Shown: positions 33,599-43,325, counted from the stretch's first letter. The stretch is 64,000 nt of DNA from an uncultured Ruminococcus sp. (GCA_902773635.1 CACYFH010000002.1:1-64000); one strand, 5' to 3'. Numbers and translations are program-made. The notes: generated by a model not told the origin, from the sequence alone.

Positions 33599-34843
33599 AT
33601 GGATTTTACAATAACGGAACAGCAGCCCACACGCGCGCTACTGGTTGAAGCGGATACAGGAGACTATGACGCGGAGGCGTCGCTCGCGGAGCTGTTTGAG
33701 CTGACCGAGAGCGCCGGCGCGATCCCGGTCGCCTCTATCTCTCAGAAGCTCGCGCGTCTCGACCCCGCGACCTGCGTCGGCTCGGGCAAGCTCGAGGAGA
33801 TCCGGGAGTACTGTGAGAACGAGGAGATCGACCTGATCATCTTCGACCTCGAGCTGACCCCGGTGCAGATCCGCAATATCGAAGCGGCGACCGACGTGCG
33901 CGTCATCGACCGTACCATGCTGATACTGGATATCTTCGCTCTGCGCGCGCGTTCAAGAGAAGGTAAACTGCAGGTCGAGCTGGCACAGCTCAAGTACCTC
34001 ATGCCGCGACTGACCGGCAAGGGCGTGGAGATGTCGCGTCTGGGAGGCGGTATCGGCACGAGAGGCCCCGGTGAAACGAAGCTCGAGACCGATCGCCGAC
34101 ACATCAAGCGCAGGATGGAGACCCTCAAAGCACAGTTGAAGGACGTGGAGGAGCACCGCAAACAGCTCAGAGACAGGCGCGACAAGGACGGCGTGATCAC
34201 CGTTGCGATCGTCGGCTACACGAACGCGGGCAAATCCACTCTGATGAACACCCTCACCGACGCGGGCGTGCTGAGTGAAGACAAGCTCTTCGCGACGCTC
34301 GACCCGACCTCCCGCGCCTTAAAGCTCCCGAACGGCGTGTCCGTCATGCTGATCGACACCGTCGGGCTCGTTCGTCGACTGCCGCACCATCTGGTGGAAG
34401 CGTTCAAGTCCACCTTAGAGGAAGCCGCTCAGGCGGATATCATCCTCAACGTGTGCGACGCGAGCAGTGAGGAAAGCCGCCTGCACCTCGACGTCACGAG
34501 GGAGCTTCTCGCTTCTCTCTCGAGCCTTGACAAGCCCATCATCCCCGTGCTCAACAAATGCGATCTGATCACCGATCATATGACCGGAATCTCCGGCGCG
34601 GTGCATATCAGCGCAAAGTATGCGACCGGGATCGACGAGCTCCTGCATGCGATCGAGGAGAATTTGCCCAAGAAGGTACAGCGCGTGCGCCTGCTGTTGC
34701 CGTTCGACAAGGTCGGGATCGCCGCGAGACTGCGCGAGACCGCCGTCCTGCACAGCGAGGAATACACCGCCGAGGGACTCTTGATCGAGGTGACGGTAGA
34801 CGAGCTGCAGTACGCGAGAGTAAGGGAATATCTCGCGGACTGA
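33599..34843 (+). CDS. hflX: Ribosome-associated GTPase HflX
   Basis: 414 residues. An N-terminal HflX domain (GSGKLEEIREY, DLELTPVQIRNIE, DRTMLILDIFALRARSREGK), a glycine-rich linker SRLGGGIGTRGPGETKLETDRR, then the GTPase domain: P-loop GYTNAGKSTL, G3 DTVGL and G4 NKCD. HflX splits stalled or hibernating ribosomes after stress. The ATG at 33599 follows TTATGGAGAATTGCT. The gene has its own promoter just after the small-protein cassette. Confidence 0.95.
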   Translation: MDFTITEQQPTRALLVEADTGDYDAEASLAELFELTESAGAIPVASISQKLARLDPATCVGSGKLEEIREYCENEEIDLIIFDLELTPVQIRNIEAATDVRVIDRTMLILDIFALRARSREGKLQVELAQLKYLMPRLTGKGVEMSRLGGGIGTRGPGETKLETDRRHIKRRMETLKAQLKDVEEHRKQLRDRRDKDGVITVAIVGYTNAGKSTLMNTLTDAGVLSEDKLFATLDPTSRALKLPNGVSVMLIDTVGLVRRLPHHLVEAFKSTLEEAAQADIILNVCDASSEESRLHLDVTRELLASLSSLDKPIIPVLNKCDLITDHMTGISGAVHISAKYATGIDELLHAIEENLPKKVQRVRLLLPFDKVGIAARLRETAVLHSEEYTAEGLLIEVTVDELQYARVREYLAD

Positions 34844-34889
34844 GTCGAAAAGTTGACAAAATTGTCACTTTTTAATCTGCAAAAAAACC

Positions 34890-34921
34890 TTGTGATTTCT
34901 TTTTGGGTGTGATACTATAAT
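34890..34921 (+). promoter_or_regulatory. Possible promoter of the L,D-transpeptidase gene
   Basis: A good -10, TATAAT (34916-34921), lies 60 bases before the ATG. The best -35 candidate, TTGTGA (34890-34895), is 20 bases away, longer than normal, so another sigma factor or activator may be used. Confidence 0.4.
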
Positions 34922-34981
34922 TCCGGGAAAGATTATCTGCGATCCGCACACGGCGGGTCTGCTATGAAAGGAAGAGATCAA

Positions 34982-36433
34982 ATGCTGCAAAAACCCAAGA
35001 AGCTGTCCGCTCTGCTGATGGCTGTTGTGATGATCCTCACCGCGTTCGGCATCCCTGCCGTCAGCGCGGCTGATACAAATGATCCTGCGCCTGTCGCCGC
35101 GAGCGACATGGAGCTTGCTCCCGAGGCGGTCGACCCGACCGAGCCCGCTCCCGCGCCCACTGAGGCGCCCGCGCCTACCGAAGCTCCTGCGCCCACGGAG
35201 GAGCCCGCTCCTGTGATCGGCAAGGTCAAGAACGTCTCAAAGATCTCCTTTGAGAACAACCTGATCACCCTGAGCTGGGATCCCGTTGAGGGCGCGACCG
35301 GCTATAAGATCTATCAGTGCAACATGGATGAGACCACGACCTACAGCTATGTTGGCGCTGTGAAGAACCCGACCTACACCGCGAAGAACCTCAAGCACAC
35401 CACCGCCTACTACTTCAAGGTCCTCGCCTATGTGAACAAGAACGGCAAGACCTACGACGGTCCCGAGACCATCAAGAGGACTGCCACCCAGCCCGGCCCG
35501 CTGACCGGTCTCGCTAAGTGGCGTTCCTCCACCGTACTGCGTATGGACTGGAACCGCAACGCCAAGGCGACCGGTTATATTGTCTACCGCAAGAGCGCCG
35601 AGTCCGGCAACAAGGAAGTCCTCTACAAGAAGATCTACGGCAACAAGACCACCTACTTTGAGGACACCGCCGTCAAGGCAGGCCGTACCTATACCTACCG
35701 TATCAAGAGCTTCCGCGAGCTGTACAACACCTCCTACAGCGGCAAGTCCGGCACCGAGACCTTTATGGCAGGTCTGTGCGCCCCCGATTATTCCATCGTC
35801 TCACGCTGCAAGCGCGTCAACCTGACCTGGAAGGCGAATCGCTATGCGACCCATTACGAGGTCTATTATTCCACCAGCCCCGACAACTCCAAGTTCGTCA
35901 AGCTGTTTACGACTCCGAGACTCTACTACAATACTACCCAGCTTCCTGTCGGCAAGACCTATTACTTCCGCGTCCGTCCGATCTACCAGAAGGGCAGCAC
36001 CCTGATCACCGGCACGAGCAACAAAAAGAGCGCGAAGATCCTTGATTCCGCTTACGGCCAAAAGACCGGCAATACTTATGTTGAGATCAGCATTTCTCAG
36101 CAGCATATGTGGGCCTATAAGAACGGCACCAGGATCGCGACCACCGACGTCGTGACCGGAAACTACGGCTCTAACGATACGCCCAAGGGCTTCTTCAACA
36201 TTTTCAGCAAGGCGAGAGAGACCGACCTCATCGGCGCGGACTATGTCTCCCACGTCAGCTACTGGATGGCGTTCTACGGCGGCTGCGGTATCCATGACGC
36301 GAGCTGGCGCTCCTCCTACGGCGGCAGTATCTACAAGGGCAACGGCTCCCACGGCTGTGTCAACACTCCGTATTCTCAGGTCAAGAAGATCTATGAGAAC
36401 ATCCCGTACGGTTCGCCCGTTATCATCTATTAA
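34982..36433 (+). CDS. Secreted L,D-transpeptidase (YkuD) with fibronectin-like domains
   Basis: 483 residues from the ATG at 34982 (AAAGGAAGAGATCAA before it). A signal peptide ends near VSAAD; a Pro/Ala/Thr linker with PAPTEA repeats follows. Three fibronectin type III-like domains (each with a SWDPVEGATGYKIYQ or DWNRNAKATGYIVYR-like start) occupy about 75-355. The C-terminal YkuD domain has GIHDA and the catalytic SHGCVNT, matching the L,D-transpeptidase consensus. It should make 3-3 peptidoglycan cross-links or attach proteins outside the membrane. The linker and domain repeats probably span the cell wall. Codon use is noticeably C-ending, as in highly expressed genes. Confidence 0.92.
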   Translation: MLQKPKKLSALLMAVVMILTAFGIPAVSAADTNDPAPVAASDMELAPEAVDPTEPAPAPTEAPAPTEAPAPTEEPAPVIGKVKNVSKISFENNLITLSWDPVEGATGYKIYQCNMDETTTYSYVGAVKNPTYTAKNLKHTTAYYFKVLAYVNKNGKTYDGPETIKRTATQPGPLTGLAKWRSSTVLRMDWNRNAKATGYIVYRKSAESGNKEVLYKKIYGNKTTYFEDTAVKAGRTYTYRIKSFRELYNTSYSGKSGTETFMAGLCAPDYSIVSRCKRVNLTWKANRYATHYEVYYSTSPDNSKFVKLFTTPRLYYNTTQLPVGKTYYFRVRPIYQKGSTLITGTSNKKSAKILDSAYGQKTGNTYVEISISQQHMWAYKNGTRIATTDVVTGNYGSNDTPKGFFNIFSKARETDLIGADYVSHVSYWMAFYGGCGIHDASWRSSYGGSIYKGNGSHGCVNTPYSQVKKIYENIPYGSPVIIY

Positions 36434-36447
36434 TATGAATCACACAG

Positions 36448-36479
36448 AGGGTTGTCGAAAGACAGCCCTTTTTTTCTTT
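36448..36479 (+). terminator. Terminator of the L,D-transpeptidase gene
   Basis: AGGGTTGTC (36448-36456) pairs with GACAGCCCT (36461-36469) around GAAA, followed by seven T and CTTTG. Confidence 0.88.
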
Positions 36480-36602
36480 GGTTGCTAGTCGCTAGTTGCT
36501 AGTCGCTGGTTGATGGTTGATGGTTGATGGTTGTTGGTTATATCTCAGTAACTAATAATTAGCAACTAGCAACCAGCAACCAGCGACCAGCAACTGGCAA
36601 CC
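36480..36602. repeat. Paired inverted heptanucleotide arrays
   Basis: Left array (36480-36539): about eight 7-base units, GTTGCTA/GTCGCTA then GTTGATG and GTTGTTG. Right array (36560-36602): about six units of the inverse type, TAGCAAC, CAGCAAC, CAGCGAC, TGGCAAC. The two could fold into one long hairpin over a 20-base AT-rich loop. A single-strand array of the same units lies at 57046-57094. Confidence 0.75.
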
Positions 36603-36604
36603 AT

Positions 36605-36633
36605 TTGACTTTTACCCTGTAATATAGTAAAAT
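36605..36633 (+). promoter_or_regulatory. Promoter of the FHA-RodA/PBP operon
   Basis: TTGACT (36605-36610), 17 bases, TAAAAT (36628-36633), starting two bases after the heptamer array. Confidence 0.78.
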
Positions 36634-36673
36634 GTAGCTGTATTCCATACTGAATCCATAGGAGGTGATCCGT

Positions 36674-38431
36674 ATGAGCTTGCAGGTCGTTCTCGACGTC
36701 GCGTCCATCGCGCTGAGAGTGCTGATGCCCATTTACGCGCTGGTGATCGTGTACCAGTGCTTTGCTTCCGCGCGCCGTCACCGCCGACCGGAAAAGCCCC
36801 TCGTCACCCTTGAAATCATGGAGACGGGTCAGCAGATACCCGTCCTCTTCTGGGAGAATTCTATCGGACGGTCGAAAGGCTCGGATATCCGCGTTTCCGA
36901 CCCTAGCGTCTCGCGCGATCACTGCGTCCTGCTCAGGCGCAAGGAGGGCTGGTTCGTCTCTGATATCGGCTCCAAGCACGGCACCTTTGTCAACGGCGCG
37001 AAAACGCAGGGCAGAGCGCCCGTGATGCTCGACGACGTCATCACCGTCGGCTCGACGAATTTCGTCCTCAAAAGGGGAGACGAGTATCAGGAGAAGCTCC
37101 GCCCCTCGTGGTTCTTCTCCAAAGCCTCGAACAAAGGCTCTTTAAAGCCCTATAAGCTGATGATCCTGATCACCTTTTTCCATCTTTTCATGGCGGTGGA
37201 GGCATGCTTCTCCAATGAGCTGCAGGACGCCGTGCCGATGATGGTGTTCGGCGCGATGGAGCTGATCATGTGGGCGTTCTTCTGTATCTCCTCCTACGCG
37301 CTCAACCGCGTGAACTTCGAGCTGGAGGCGCTCGCGTGCTTTCTCTCGGGACTGGGCATCATGATGATGGTGCGCCAGCAGGGAGGTCCCCACATGGCGA
37401 TGGTGCAGACGATCGCCATGACCGCCGGCATGATCGTCTTTGCGATCCTCGTCAAATTCCTCGAGAATCCCGACCGCGCCGACCGCTGGCGGCTGTGGAT
37501 CATGATCGGTTCGATCGCCCTCTTGGGCGTGAACCTGATCTTCGGCGTTGTGAAGAACGGCGCGAACAACTGGCTGAGCATCGGCGGCGTGAGCATGCAG
37601 CCCTCGGAGTTCGTCAAGATCGCGTTCATCTTCGCGGGCGCGGCGGCGCTCGACCGCCTGCAGACGATGAAGAACTTCATCCTCTTTACCGCATTTTCCG
37701 CGGCGTGCGTCCTGGCGCTGGTGATCATGGGTGACTTCGGCACGGCGCTGATCTTCTTCTGCACCTTCATCCTGACGGCGTGCATGCGCTCCGGTGATTT
37801 CAGAACCGCCGCGCTTCTGGTGATCCTGCCGATCGTCGGCGCGGTCTCCGCCGTGATTTTGGTGCTTGGTCTCTCCAAAAAGGTCGACCGCTTCGCCTAT
37901 ATCGCTTCGCGTTTCTCGGGATGGCGGCACGTCTGGGAGCATACGCAGGACAACGGCGGCTTCCAGCAGGTGCGCGTCATGACCTATATGGTCTCGGGCG
38001 GTCTTGTCGGCGTGGGCGTCGGCAACGGCTGTCTGAAATACGTCGGCGAATCGGAATCCGACCTTGTGTTCGGCATGATCGCCGAGGAGATGGGTCTGGT
38101 CGTCGCCTTCATCATCCCGGCGGCGATCATCGCGCTGGCGTTCTATGCGCGCGCCATCACGACCCGCTCCCGCTCGTCCTTCTACTCGATCTCCGCATGC
38201 TGTGCGGCGGGACTTCTCGTCATCCAGAGCATGCTTCATATTTTCGGCATCACGGATATCCTCCCGCTGACCGGCGTGACCCTGCCGTTCCTCTCCGCGG
38301 GCGGTTCCTCGATGATCTCGTGCTGGGGTCTGCTCGCCTTCATCAAAGCGGCAGATGAACGCACCTACGCCGCGAAACGGCGGCCCGTCGCGCCGAAGAA
38401 CGCGCTCAGAGAACAGGGGGTGCGGCTGTGA
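36674..38431 (+). CDS. FHA domain fused to a RodA/FtsW/SpoVE-family glycosyltransferase
   Basis: 585 residues from the ATG at 36674, eight bases after a GGAGG that is part of AGGAGGTGATC, an ideal ribosome site. One membrane helix (about 8-28), then an FHA domain at about 55-130: SIGRSKGSDIRV, SVSRDHC and HGTFVNG are the phosphothreonine-binding loops. The remainder has about ten membrane helices with SEDS landmarks: GANNWLSIGGVSMQPSEFVKI, MGDFGTALIF and LPLTGVTLPFLSAGGSSM. SEDS proteins polymerise glycan strands with a partner class B PBP, which is encoded next with a four-base overlap. The FHA domain implies control by Ser/Thr phosphorylation. No PknB-type kinase gene is in the window. Confidence 0.93.
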   Translation: MSLQVVLDVASIALRVLMPIYALVIVYQCFASARRHRRPEKPLVTLEIMETGQQIPVLFWENSIGRSKGSDIRVSDPSVSRDHCVLLRRKEGWFVSDIGSKHGTFVNGAKTQGRAPVMLDDVITVGSTNFVLKRGDEYQEKLRPSWFFSKASNKGSLKPYKLMILITFFHLFMAVEACFSNELQDAVPMMVFGAMELIMWAFFCISSYALNRVNFELEALACFLSGLGIMMMVRQQGGPHMAMVQTIAMTAGMIVFAILVKFLENPDRADRWRLWIMIGSIALLGVNLIFGVVKNGANNWLSIGGVSMQPSEFVKIAFIFAGAAALDRLQTMKNFILFTAFSAACVLALVIMGDFGTALIFFCTFILTACMRSGDFRTAALLVILPIVGAVSAVILVLGLSKKVDRFAYIASRFSGWRHVWEHTQDNGGFQQVRVMTYMVSGGLVGVGVGNGCLKYVGESESDLVFGMIAEEMGLVVAFIIPAAIIALAFYARAITTRSRSSFYSISACCAAGLLVIQSMLHIFGITDILPLTGVTLPFLSAGGSSMISCWGLLAFIKAADERTYAAKRRPVAPKNALREQGVRL

Positions 38432-39816
38432 AACGGATCATGACCCGCTCGCTGGCGATCTGGTTCGTCACGATCGCCTTCCTCGCCGGCATTATCCTGC
38501 TCGGCGTGCGCGTGATACTCTATCATAACCAATGGGTTCAGCAGCCCTTCAACGGACATATCGCCTCCGCAGGCGGTCTCGGCAAAGCCGGAAAGATCTA
38601 TGACCGCGACGGCAACGTCCTCGCCTACAGCGAGAACGGCGAGCGCTATTACAGCGACGATCAGACTACCCGCGAGGCGCTCCTGCACGTCGTGGGCGAC
38701 GAATCGCTGAATATCTCGACCGCCGTCCAGAGCATGTACAACAACAGCCTTTCGGGCTATAACTTCCTGATCGGCGTCGCTGTCCCGGATTCCCTGAGAC
38801 CGAACGGCGACCTCAAGCTGACCGTCGACTCCGACTCATGTCGCGCGGCTTATACGGCGCTCGGCGGTCACAAGGGCGCGTGCGTCGTCTATAACTACAA
38901 GACCGGCGAGGTGCTGTGCGACGTCAGCACGCCGACCTATGACCCCGCGAACCGACCCGTGATCACGGAGGAGAATGAGAAGGAGTACGACGGCGTGTAT
39001 CTCGACAACGTCGTTTCCTCGACCTTCACGCCGGGTTCGGTGTTCAAGATCGTCACCGCCGCGGCGGCGATCGAGAATATCCCCGATATCGACAGCCGCA
39101 CCTTCACCTGCAACGGCGAGCTGGAGGGCTTCGGCGAGACCATCCGCTGTGCGGACGGCGAGGTGCACGGAGAGCAGAGCTTCTCTCAGGCGTTCGCGAA
39201 TTCCTGTAACTGCGCCTTTGCCGAGATCGCGAATCTGATCGGTGAAGAAAAGCTCAAGGAGACCGCGGAAAAAATGGGCTTCAACAGCGACAGGTTCCGC
39301 ATGAGCGATATCCCGATCGCGAAAAGCCACTATGACGCGACCGGTCAGGGCAGTAACGCGCTGGCATGGTCGGGTATCGGACAGCATGAGGATCTCGCGA
39401 ATCCCCTGCACATGGCGATGATCTGCTCTGCTGTTGCGAACGGCGGCACGGCGACCTCGCCCTATCTGTTGCAGGACACCGGAAACCTGCTTGAGAAGCT
39501 CGGCATCCATACTAACAAGGCGGGCAACGTGGAGATGATGTCTCCTTCGACCGCTTCCAGATTGCAGACGCTCATGCGCGGCGCGGCGGAGAACTACGCC
39601 TACGGCTACGGCGTGAGCATCGCGGGCTTGAACTTCTGCGCCAAGACCGGCACCGCCGAGGTAGGGGAGGACAAAGCCCCGACCTCATGGTTCGTCGGCT
39701 ACACAGAGGATGAAGCCCATCCCTACGCCTTCGCGGCAGTCGTCGTCGAGGGCGGCTACGGCGTAGAAGCCGCCACCCCCGTCATCGACGCGGCGATAAG
39801 CGCTTTGGCGTATTGA
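38428..39816 (+). CDS. Class B penicillin-binding protein (PbpA-like transpeptidase)
   Basis: 462 residues, starting with GTG inside the stop of the SEDS gene (GTGA). An N-terminal membrane anchor at about 8-30 is followed by a short dimerisation/pedestal region (GKIYDRDGNVLAYS) and the transpeptidase domain: TPGSVFK with the active-site Ser, NSCN and KTGTAE. No PASTA domains. The size and neighbour match the PbpA partner of RodA seen in actinobacterial pknAB-type clusters. It cross-links peptidoglycan made by the upstream SEDS protein and is a beta-lactam target. Confidence 0.93.
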   Translation: MKRIMTRSLAIWFVTIAFLAGIILLGVRVILYHNQWVQQPFNGHIASAGGLGKAGKIYDRDGNVLAYSENGERYYSDDQTTREALLHVVGDESLNISTAVQSMYNNSLSGYNFLIGVAVPDSLRPNGDLKLTVDSDSCRAAYTALGGHKGACVVYNYKTGEVLCDVSTPTYDPANRPVITEENEKEYDGVYLDNVVSSTFTPGSVFKIVTAAAAIENIPDIDSRTFTCNGELEGFGETIRCADGEVHGEQSFSQAFANSCNCAFAEIANLIGEEKLKETAEKMGFNSDRFRMSDIPIAKSHYDATGQGSNALAWSGIGQHEDLANPLHMAMICSAVANGGTATSPYLLQDTGNLLEKLGIHTNKAGNVEMMSPSTASRLQTLMRGAAENYAYGYGVSIAGLNFCAKTGTAEVGEDKAPTSWFVGYTEDEAHPYAFAAVVVEGGYGVEAATPVIDAAISALAY

Positions 39817-39825
39817 ATGAGAAAT

Positions 39826-40011
39826 TAGGAATGAGGAATTAGGAATTTTGGTTGCTCGCTCCGCTCAAACAATCATATATTAATCAAACAAAAACGCTTC
39901 ATGTTCCAAAGCAGAACATGAAGCGTTATCTTTTAATTGCATGAATCATATAGGAATCAAATGCGAAGCATTTCCGATAATTCCTAATTCCTCATTCCTA
40001 ATTCCTAATTA
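39826..40011. repeat. Inverted ATTAGGAATGAGGA-type repeats
   Basis: AATTAGGAATGAGGAATTAGG at 39830-39850 is mirrored by CCTAATTCCTCATTCC near 39985-40005. They enclose about 130 bases that hold the bidirectional terminator and a CTCGCTCCGCTC tract. No coding potential seen. Confidence 0.6.
39885..39934. terminator. Bidirectional terminator between pbp and glnS
   Basis: Perfect 14-base arms (39893-39906, 39914-39927: AACGCTTCATGTTC/GAACATGAAGCGTT) with ATCTTTT after on the + strand and TTTGTTTG on the minus strand. Confidence 0.88.
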
Positions 40012-41697
40012 CTTTTTAAAGCCGTCCTTGAGGCTCACGGAGCGGTTGAAGATCAGGCGCTCCTTCGTGCTGTCCTTGTCGAAGCAGAAGTAGCCGGTAC
40101 GCATGAACTGGAAGTAGGAGGGGAAGGAGAAACTCTCCAAGCCCTTTTCCGCCTTACAGCCGTCGACGACCTTTAAGGAATCCGGGTTGACGAACTCCAT
40201 GAAGTCTCTGCCGTCCGCCTCGGGATCGGGCACGGTGAAGAGGTTGTCGTAGAGGTTGCAGGTCGCGTCGATGGCGTTTTGAGCGTCGACCCAGTGGATC
40301 GTGCCGCGTACCTTTCTGCCGTCGGGGGTGTTGCCGCCGCGGGTCTCGGGATCGTACTCCGCGTAGACCTCGATCACATTGCCGTCCTCATCCTTCTTAC
40401 AGCCGGTGCACTTGACGATGTACGCGCTCTTTAAACGAACCTCGTTGCCCGGGTACAGGCGCTGGTACTTCTTGATCGGCTCCTCCATGAAGTCGCCGCG
40501 CTCGATCCAGCACTCGCGGGAGAAGGTGACCTCTCTCACGCCGTCCGCTTCATTGTTCGGGTTGTTCTCGACGGTGAAGCTCTCAGACTGACCCTCGGGG
40601 TAGTTGGTGATGATGAGCTTGACCGGGTCGAGGACGACCATCACGCGCTGGGCGGTGAGGTTGAGATCCTCTCTGAGACAATGCTCAAGGAATTCATATT
40701 CCACGGTGGAGTTGACCTTGCTCACGCCGATGCGATCGCAGAAATTGCGGATGGACTTCGGCGTATAGCCGCGGCGTCTCAGACCGCAGAGGGTGGGCAT
40801 GCGCGGGTCGTCCCAACCGCTGACGGTGCCGCTCTCGACGAGCGCGCGGAGCTTGCGCTTAGACATCACGGTATTGTTGATGCCCAGACGCGCGAACTCG
40901 ATCTGGCGCGGGTGAGAGGGGAGGGTGACGTTATTGATGACCCACTCGTACAGCGGGCGGTGATCCTCAAATTCGAGCGAGCACAGGCTGTGGGTGATGC
41001 CCTCCATCGCGTCCTCGATCGGGTGGGCGAAGTCGTACATCGGGTAGATGCACCACTTGTCGCCGGTGCGGTGATGGTGCAGGCGGTTCATGCGGTAGAT
41101 GACCGGGTCGCGCATGTTGAAGTTGCCGGAAGCAAGGTCGATCTTCGCGCGCAGAGTCATTTTTCCGTCCTCGATTTCGCCGTTCTTCATCTTCTCAAAG
41201 AGCATAAGGCTCTCTTCGATCGGGCGGTCGCGGTAGGGAGACTTCGCGGGAGTAGAGAGATCGCCGCGGTACTCGCGCATCTGCTCGGGCGTCAACTCAC
41301 AGATGTAAGCGAGTCCCTTTTTGATCAGCTCGACCGCGCTCTCGTACATCTTATCGAAGTACTCGGAAGCGTAGAAGAAGCGATCCTCCCAGTCGAAGCC
41401 CAGCCAGTGGATATCCTCCTTGATCGCGTCGACGAACTCGACGTCCTCCTTGGTGGGGTTGGTGTCGTCCATTCTCAGGTTGCAGACGCCGCCGAATTTC
41501 AGCGCGGTGCCGAAGTCGATGCAGATCGCCTTCGCGTGGCCGATGTGCAGATAGCCGTTCGGCTCGGGAGGAAAGCGCGTGTGCACCTTCAAGCCGTAGT
41601 AGTCGCCGCCCTCGGCGATATCCTTTTCTATCATGGTGTGGATGAAGTTGGAGGACATCTCCTCCGGCTTCTCCACGATGTTCTTTTCTTCTGTCAT
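40009..41697 (-). CDS. glnS: Glutaminyl-tRNA synthetase
   Basis: 562 residues from the ATG at 41697, six bases after GAGGGA; the ATG two codons earlier is too near that site. Class I signatures: [15 protein letters not shown] (HIGH) and VMSKRKL (KMSKS-like). The N-terminal catalytic part ([17 protein letters not shown]) and the C-terminal beta-barrel anticodon domains (from about 340) match the bacterial/eukaryotic GlnS type. It charges tRNA-Gln directly. Many Firmicutes lack glnS and use GatCAB with a non-discriminating GltX. It lies downstream of secA-gltX, separated from gltX by a 145-base palindromic element. Confidence 0.95.
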   Translation of the reverse strand: MTEEKNIVEKPEEMSSNFIHTMIEKDIAEGGDYYGLKVHTRFPPEPNGYLHIGHAKAICIDFGTALKFGGVCNLRMDDTNPTKEDVEFVDAIKEDIHWLGFDWEDRFFYASEYFDKMYESAVELIKKGLAYICELTPEQMREYRGDLSTPAKSPYRDRPIEESLMLFEKMKNGEIEDGKMTLRAKIDLASGNFNMRDPVIYRMNRLHHHRTGDKWCIYPMYDFAHPIEDAMEGITHSLCSLEFEDHRPLYEWVINNVTLPSHPRQIEFARLGINNTVMSKRKLRALVESGTVSGWDDPRMPTLCGLRRRGYTPKSIRNFCDRIGVSKVNSTVEYEFLEHCLREDLNLTAQRVMVVLDPVKLIITNYPEGQSESFTVENNPNNEADGVREVTFSRECWIERGDFMEEPIKKYQRLYPGNEVRLKSAYIVKCTGCKKDEDGNVIEVYAEYDPETRGGNTPDGRKVRGTIHWVDAQNAIDATCNLYDNLFTVPDPEADGRDFMEFVNPDSLKVVDGCKAEKGLESFSFPSYFQFMRTGYFCFDKDSTKERLIFNRSVSLKDGFKK

Positions 41698-41728
41698 ATA
41701 CATTCCCTCATGTTAGATGAATTTAAAT

Positions 41729-41873
41729 GCCTTCCCCTTGAGGGGAAGGTGTCACCCAAAGGGTGACGGATGAGGTGGAAACCTTTCCACTCTATCAATT
41801 TACGGCATGAGGATGAAACGCTTCCACCTCATCCGCTTCGCTATGCTCAGCACCTTTCCCTCAAGGGGAAGGC
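41729..41873. repeat. CCTTCCCC-type palindromic element
   Basis: GCCTTCCCCTTGAGGGGAAGG at 41729-41749 and TTTCCCTCAAGGGGAAGGC at 41855-41873 bracket inner arms GGATGAGGTGGAA and TTCCACCTCATCC. The whole could fold as one long stem with side hairpins such as GTCACCCAAAGGGTGAC. It fills the gltX-glnS gap; no T-box elements are seen. Confidence 0.65.
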
Positions 41874-41876
41874 TTT

Positions 41877-43325
41877 TTATCTCAGCTTCTCCAGCCCGAT
41901 CTCCATGCGTCTGAGGCTCTCGTCTCTGCCGAGGATATCGAGGATCTCGATCGCGCCGCCGGGAGTGACGGCCTTGCCGGCTACAGAGATTCTTGCCGGC
42001 CACATGACGGTGCCGTTCTTCACCCCGAGCTTCACGGCGAGATTAATCAGCGCGTCGTGGATCGCGTCGGCTGTCCATTCAGGCAGAGCGGAAAGCTCGT
42101 CGTAGACCGCTTTGAGCATGACGGGCGCGTTCTCGAGATTGGTCTTGCTCTTCTTGTTGACAAACAGCTCCTTATCGTACTCCGGAAGCTCCTTGAAGAA
42201 GTCGATCTTCTCGGGGATATCGGTGAGCTTTGTCAGACGCTGTTTCAGGATGGCGACCAGCTTCTGATAGCTGATCTCCTTATCGCCGAGCGCTTCTTTG
42301 AAGTAGGGCGTGCAAATATCAACGAGTCGCTCGTCGCTCATATTCTTGATGTACTCGCCATTAAACCATTCCAGCTTGTCGTAATCGAATACAGACGGGC
42401 TCTTGCTGATTCCGCTGATATCAAAAGCCTTGCACAGCTCGTCGAGCGTGAAGATTTCTTGATTATCCTTCGGCGCCCAGCCGAGGAGAGCAATATAGTT
42501 GATGATCGCTTCGGGCAGGAAGCCGTCACGGATCAAGTCCTCAAAGCCGGTGGAGCCGTGGCGTTTACTGAGCTTCGAGATCGTGCCGTCGGGGTTCTTG
42601 CCGTTGATCAGCGGCAGGTGGATGTAGGTCGGGATCTCCCAGCCGAAGGCTTCATACAGCAGATTGTACTTCGGGGTGGAGCTGAGGTACTCGGAGCCGC
42701 GCACGACGTGGGTGATGCCCATGGTGTGGTCGTCGATGACGTTCGCAAAGTTGTAGGTCGGGTAGCCGTCCTGCTTGATCAGAATCTGATCCTGCAGCTC
42801 GCTGTTCTCGACCGTGATCTCGCCGAACACCGCGTCGACAAAGGTCGTGCTGCCCTCGGTGGGCATCTTCTGGCGGATGACGAACGGGACGCCCGCGTCA
42901 AGATTTGCCTGTATCTCATCTTCGGAAAGATCGCGGCAGTGACGGTCGTAGCCGCCGCCGACGGTCTCGTTCTGAATCTTCTCAAGGCGCTCCTTGGTGC
43001 AGAAGCAGCGGTACGCCTTGCCCTCGCGGATCAGCTGCTCGGCATAGGGGAGGTACATGTCCTTTCTCTCGCTCTGTACATAGGGACCGTAGTCGCCGCC
43101 GATGTCGGGGCCTTCATCATGCTTGAGACCCGCTGTCTCGAGCGTTTTGTAGATGACGTCGACCGCGCCCTCTACATATCTCTCCTGGTCGGTGTCCTCG
43201 ATTCTGAGCACAAAGGTGCCGCCCTGACTTTTCGCAACCAGATATTCATACAGCGCCGTTCTCAGGTTGCCGACGTGCATGAAGCCTGTCGGACTGGGCG
43301 CAAAACGTGTTCTAACCTTACTCAT
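41877..43325 (-). CDS. gltX: Glutamyl-tRNA synthetase
   Basis: 482 residues from the ATG at 43325, preceded by GAGGGATATAACA. Class I motifs [19 protein letters not shown] (HIGH equivalent) and [14 protein letters not shown] (KMSKS), plus [10 protein letters not shown]. The C-terminal helical anticodon-binding half is complete. Its start lies eight bases inside the end of secA, so the two are translationally coupled. Whether it also mischarges tRNA-Gln is not decidable by eye, but the neighbouring glnS suggests a discriminating enzyme. Confidence 0.96.
   Translation of the reverse strand: MSKVRTRFAPSPTGFMHVGNLRTALYEYLVAKSQGGTFVLRIEDTDQERYVEGAVDVIYKTLETAGLKHDEGPDIGGDYGPYVQSERKDMYLPYAEQLIREGKAYRCFCTKERLEKIQNETVGGGYDRHCRDLSEDEIQANLDAGVPFVIRQKMPTEGSTTFVDAVFGEITVENSELQDQILIKQDGYPTYNFANVIDDHTMGITHVVRGSEYLSSTPKYNLLYEAFGWEIPTYIHLPLINGKNPDGTISKLSKRHGSTGFEDLIRDGFLPEAIINYIALLGWAPKDNQEIFTLDELCKAFDISGISKSPSVFDYDKLEWFNGEYIKNMSDERLVDICTPYFKEALGDKEISYQKLVAILKQRLTKLTDIPEKIDFFKELPEYDKELFVNKKSKTNLENAPVMLKAVYDELSALPEWTADAIHDALINLAVKLGVKNGTVMWPARISVAGKAVTPGGAIEILDILGRDESLRRMEIGLEKLR

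Noticed and set aside
36480..36602. CRISPR-like repeat array
   Set aside because: Units are seven bases with no spacers and no cas genes nearby.
41698..41876. T-box riboswitch ahead of glnS
   Set aside because: The region is a palindromic repeat; no T-box sequence (TGGNACCGCG) or specifier loop was found.
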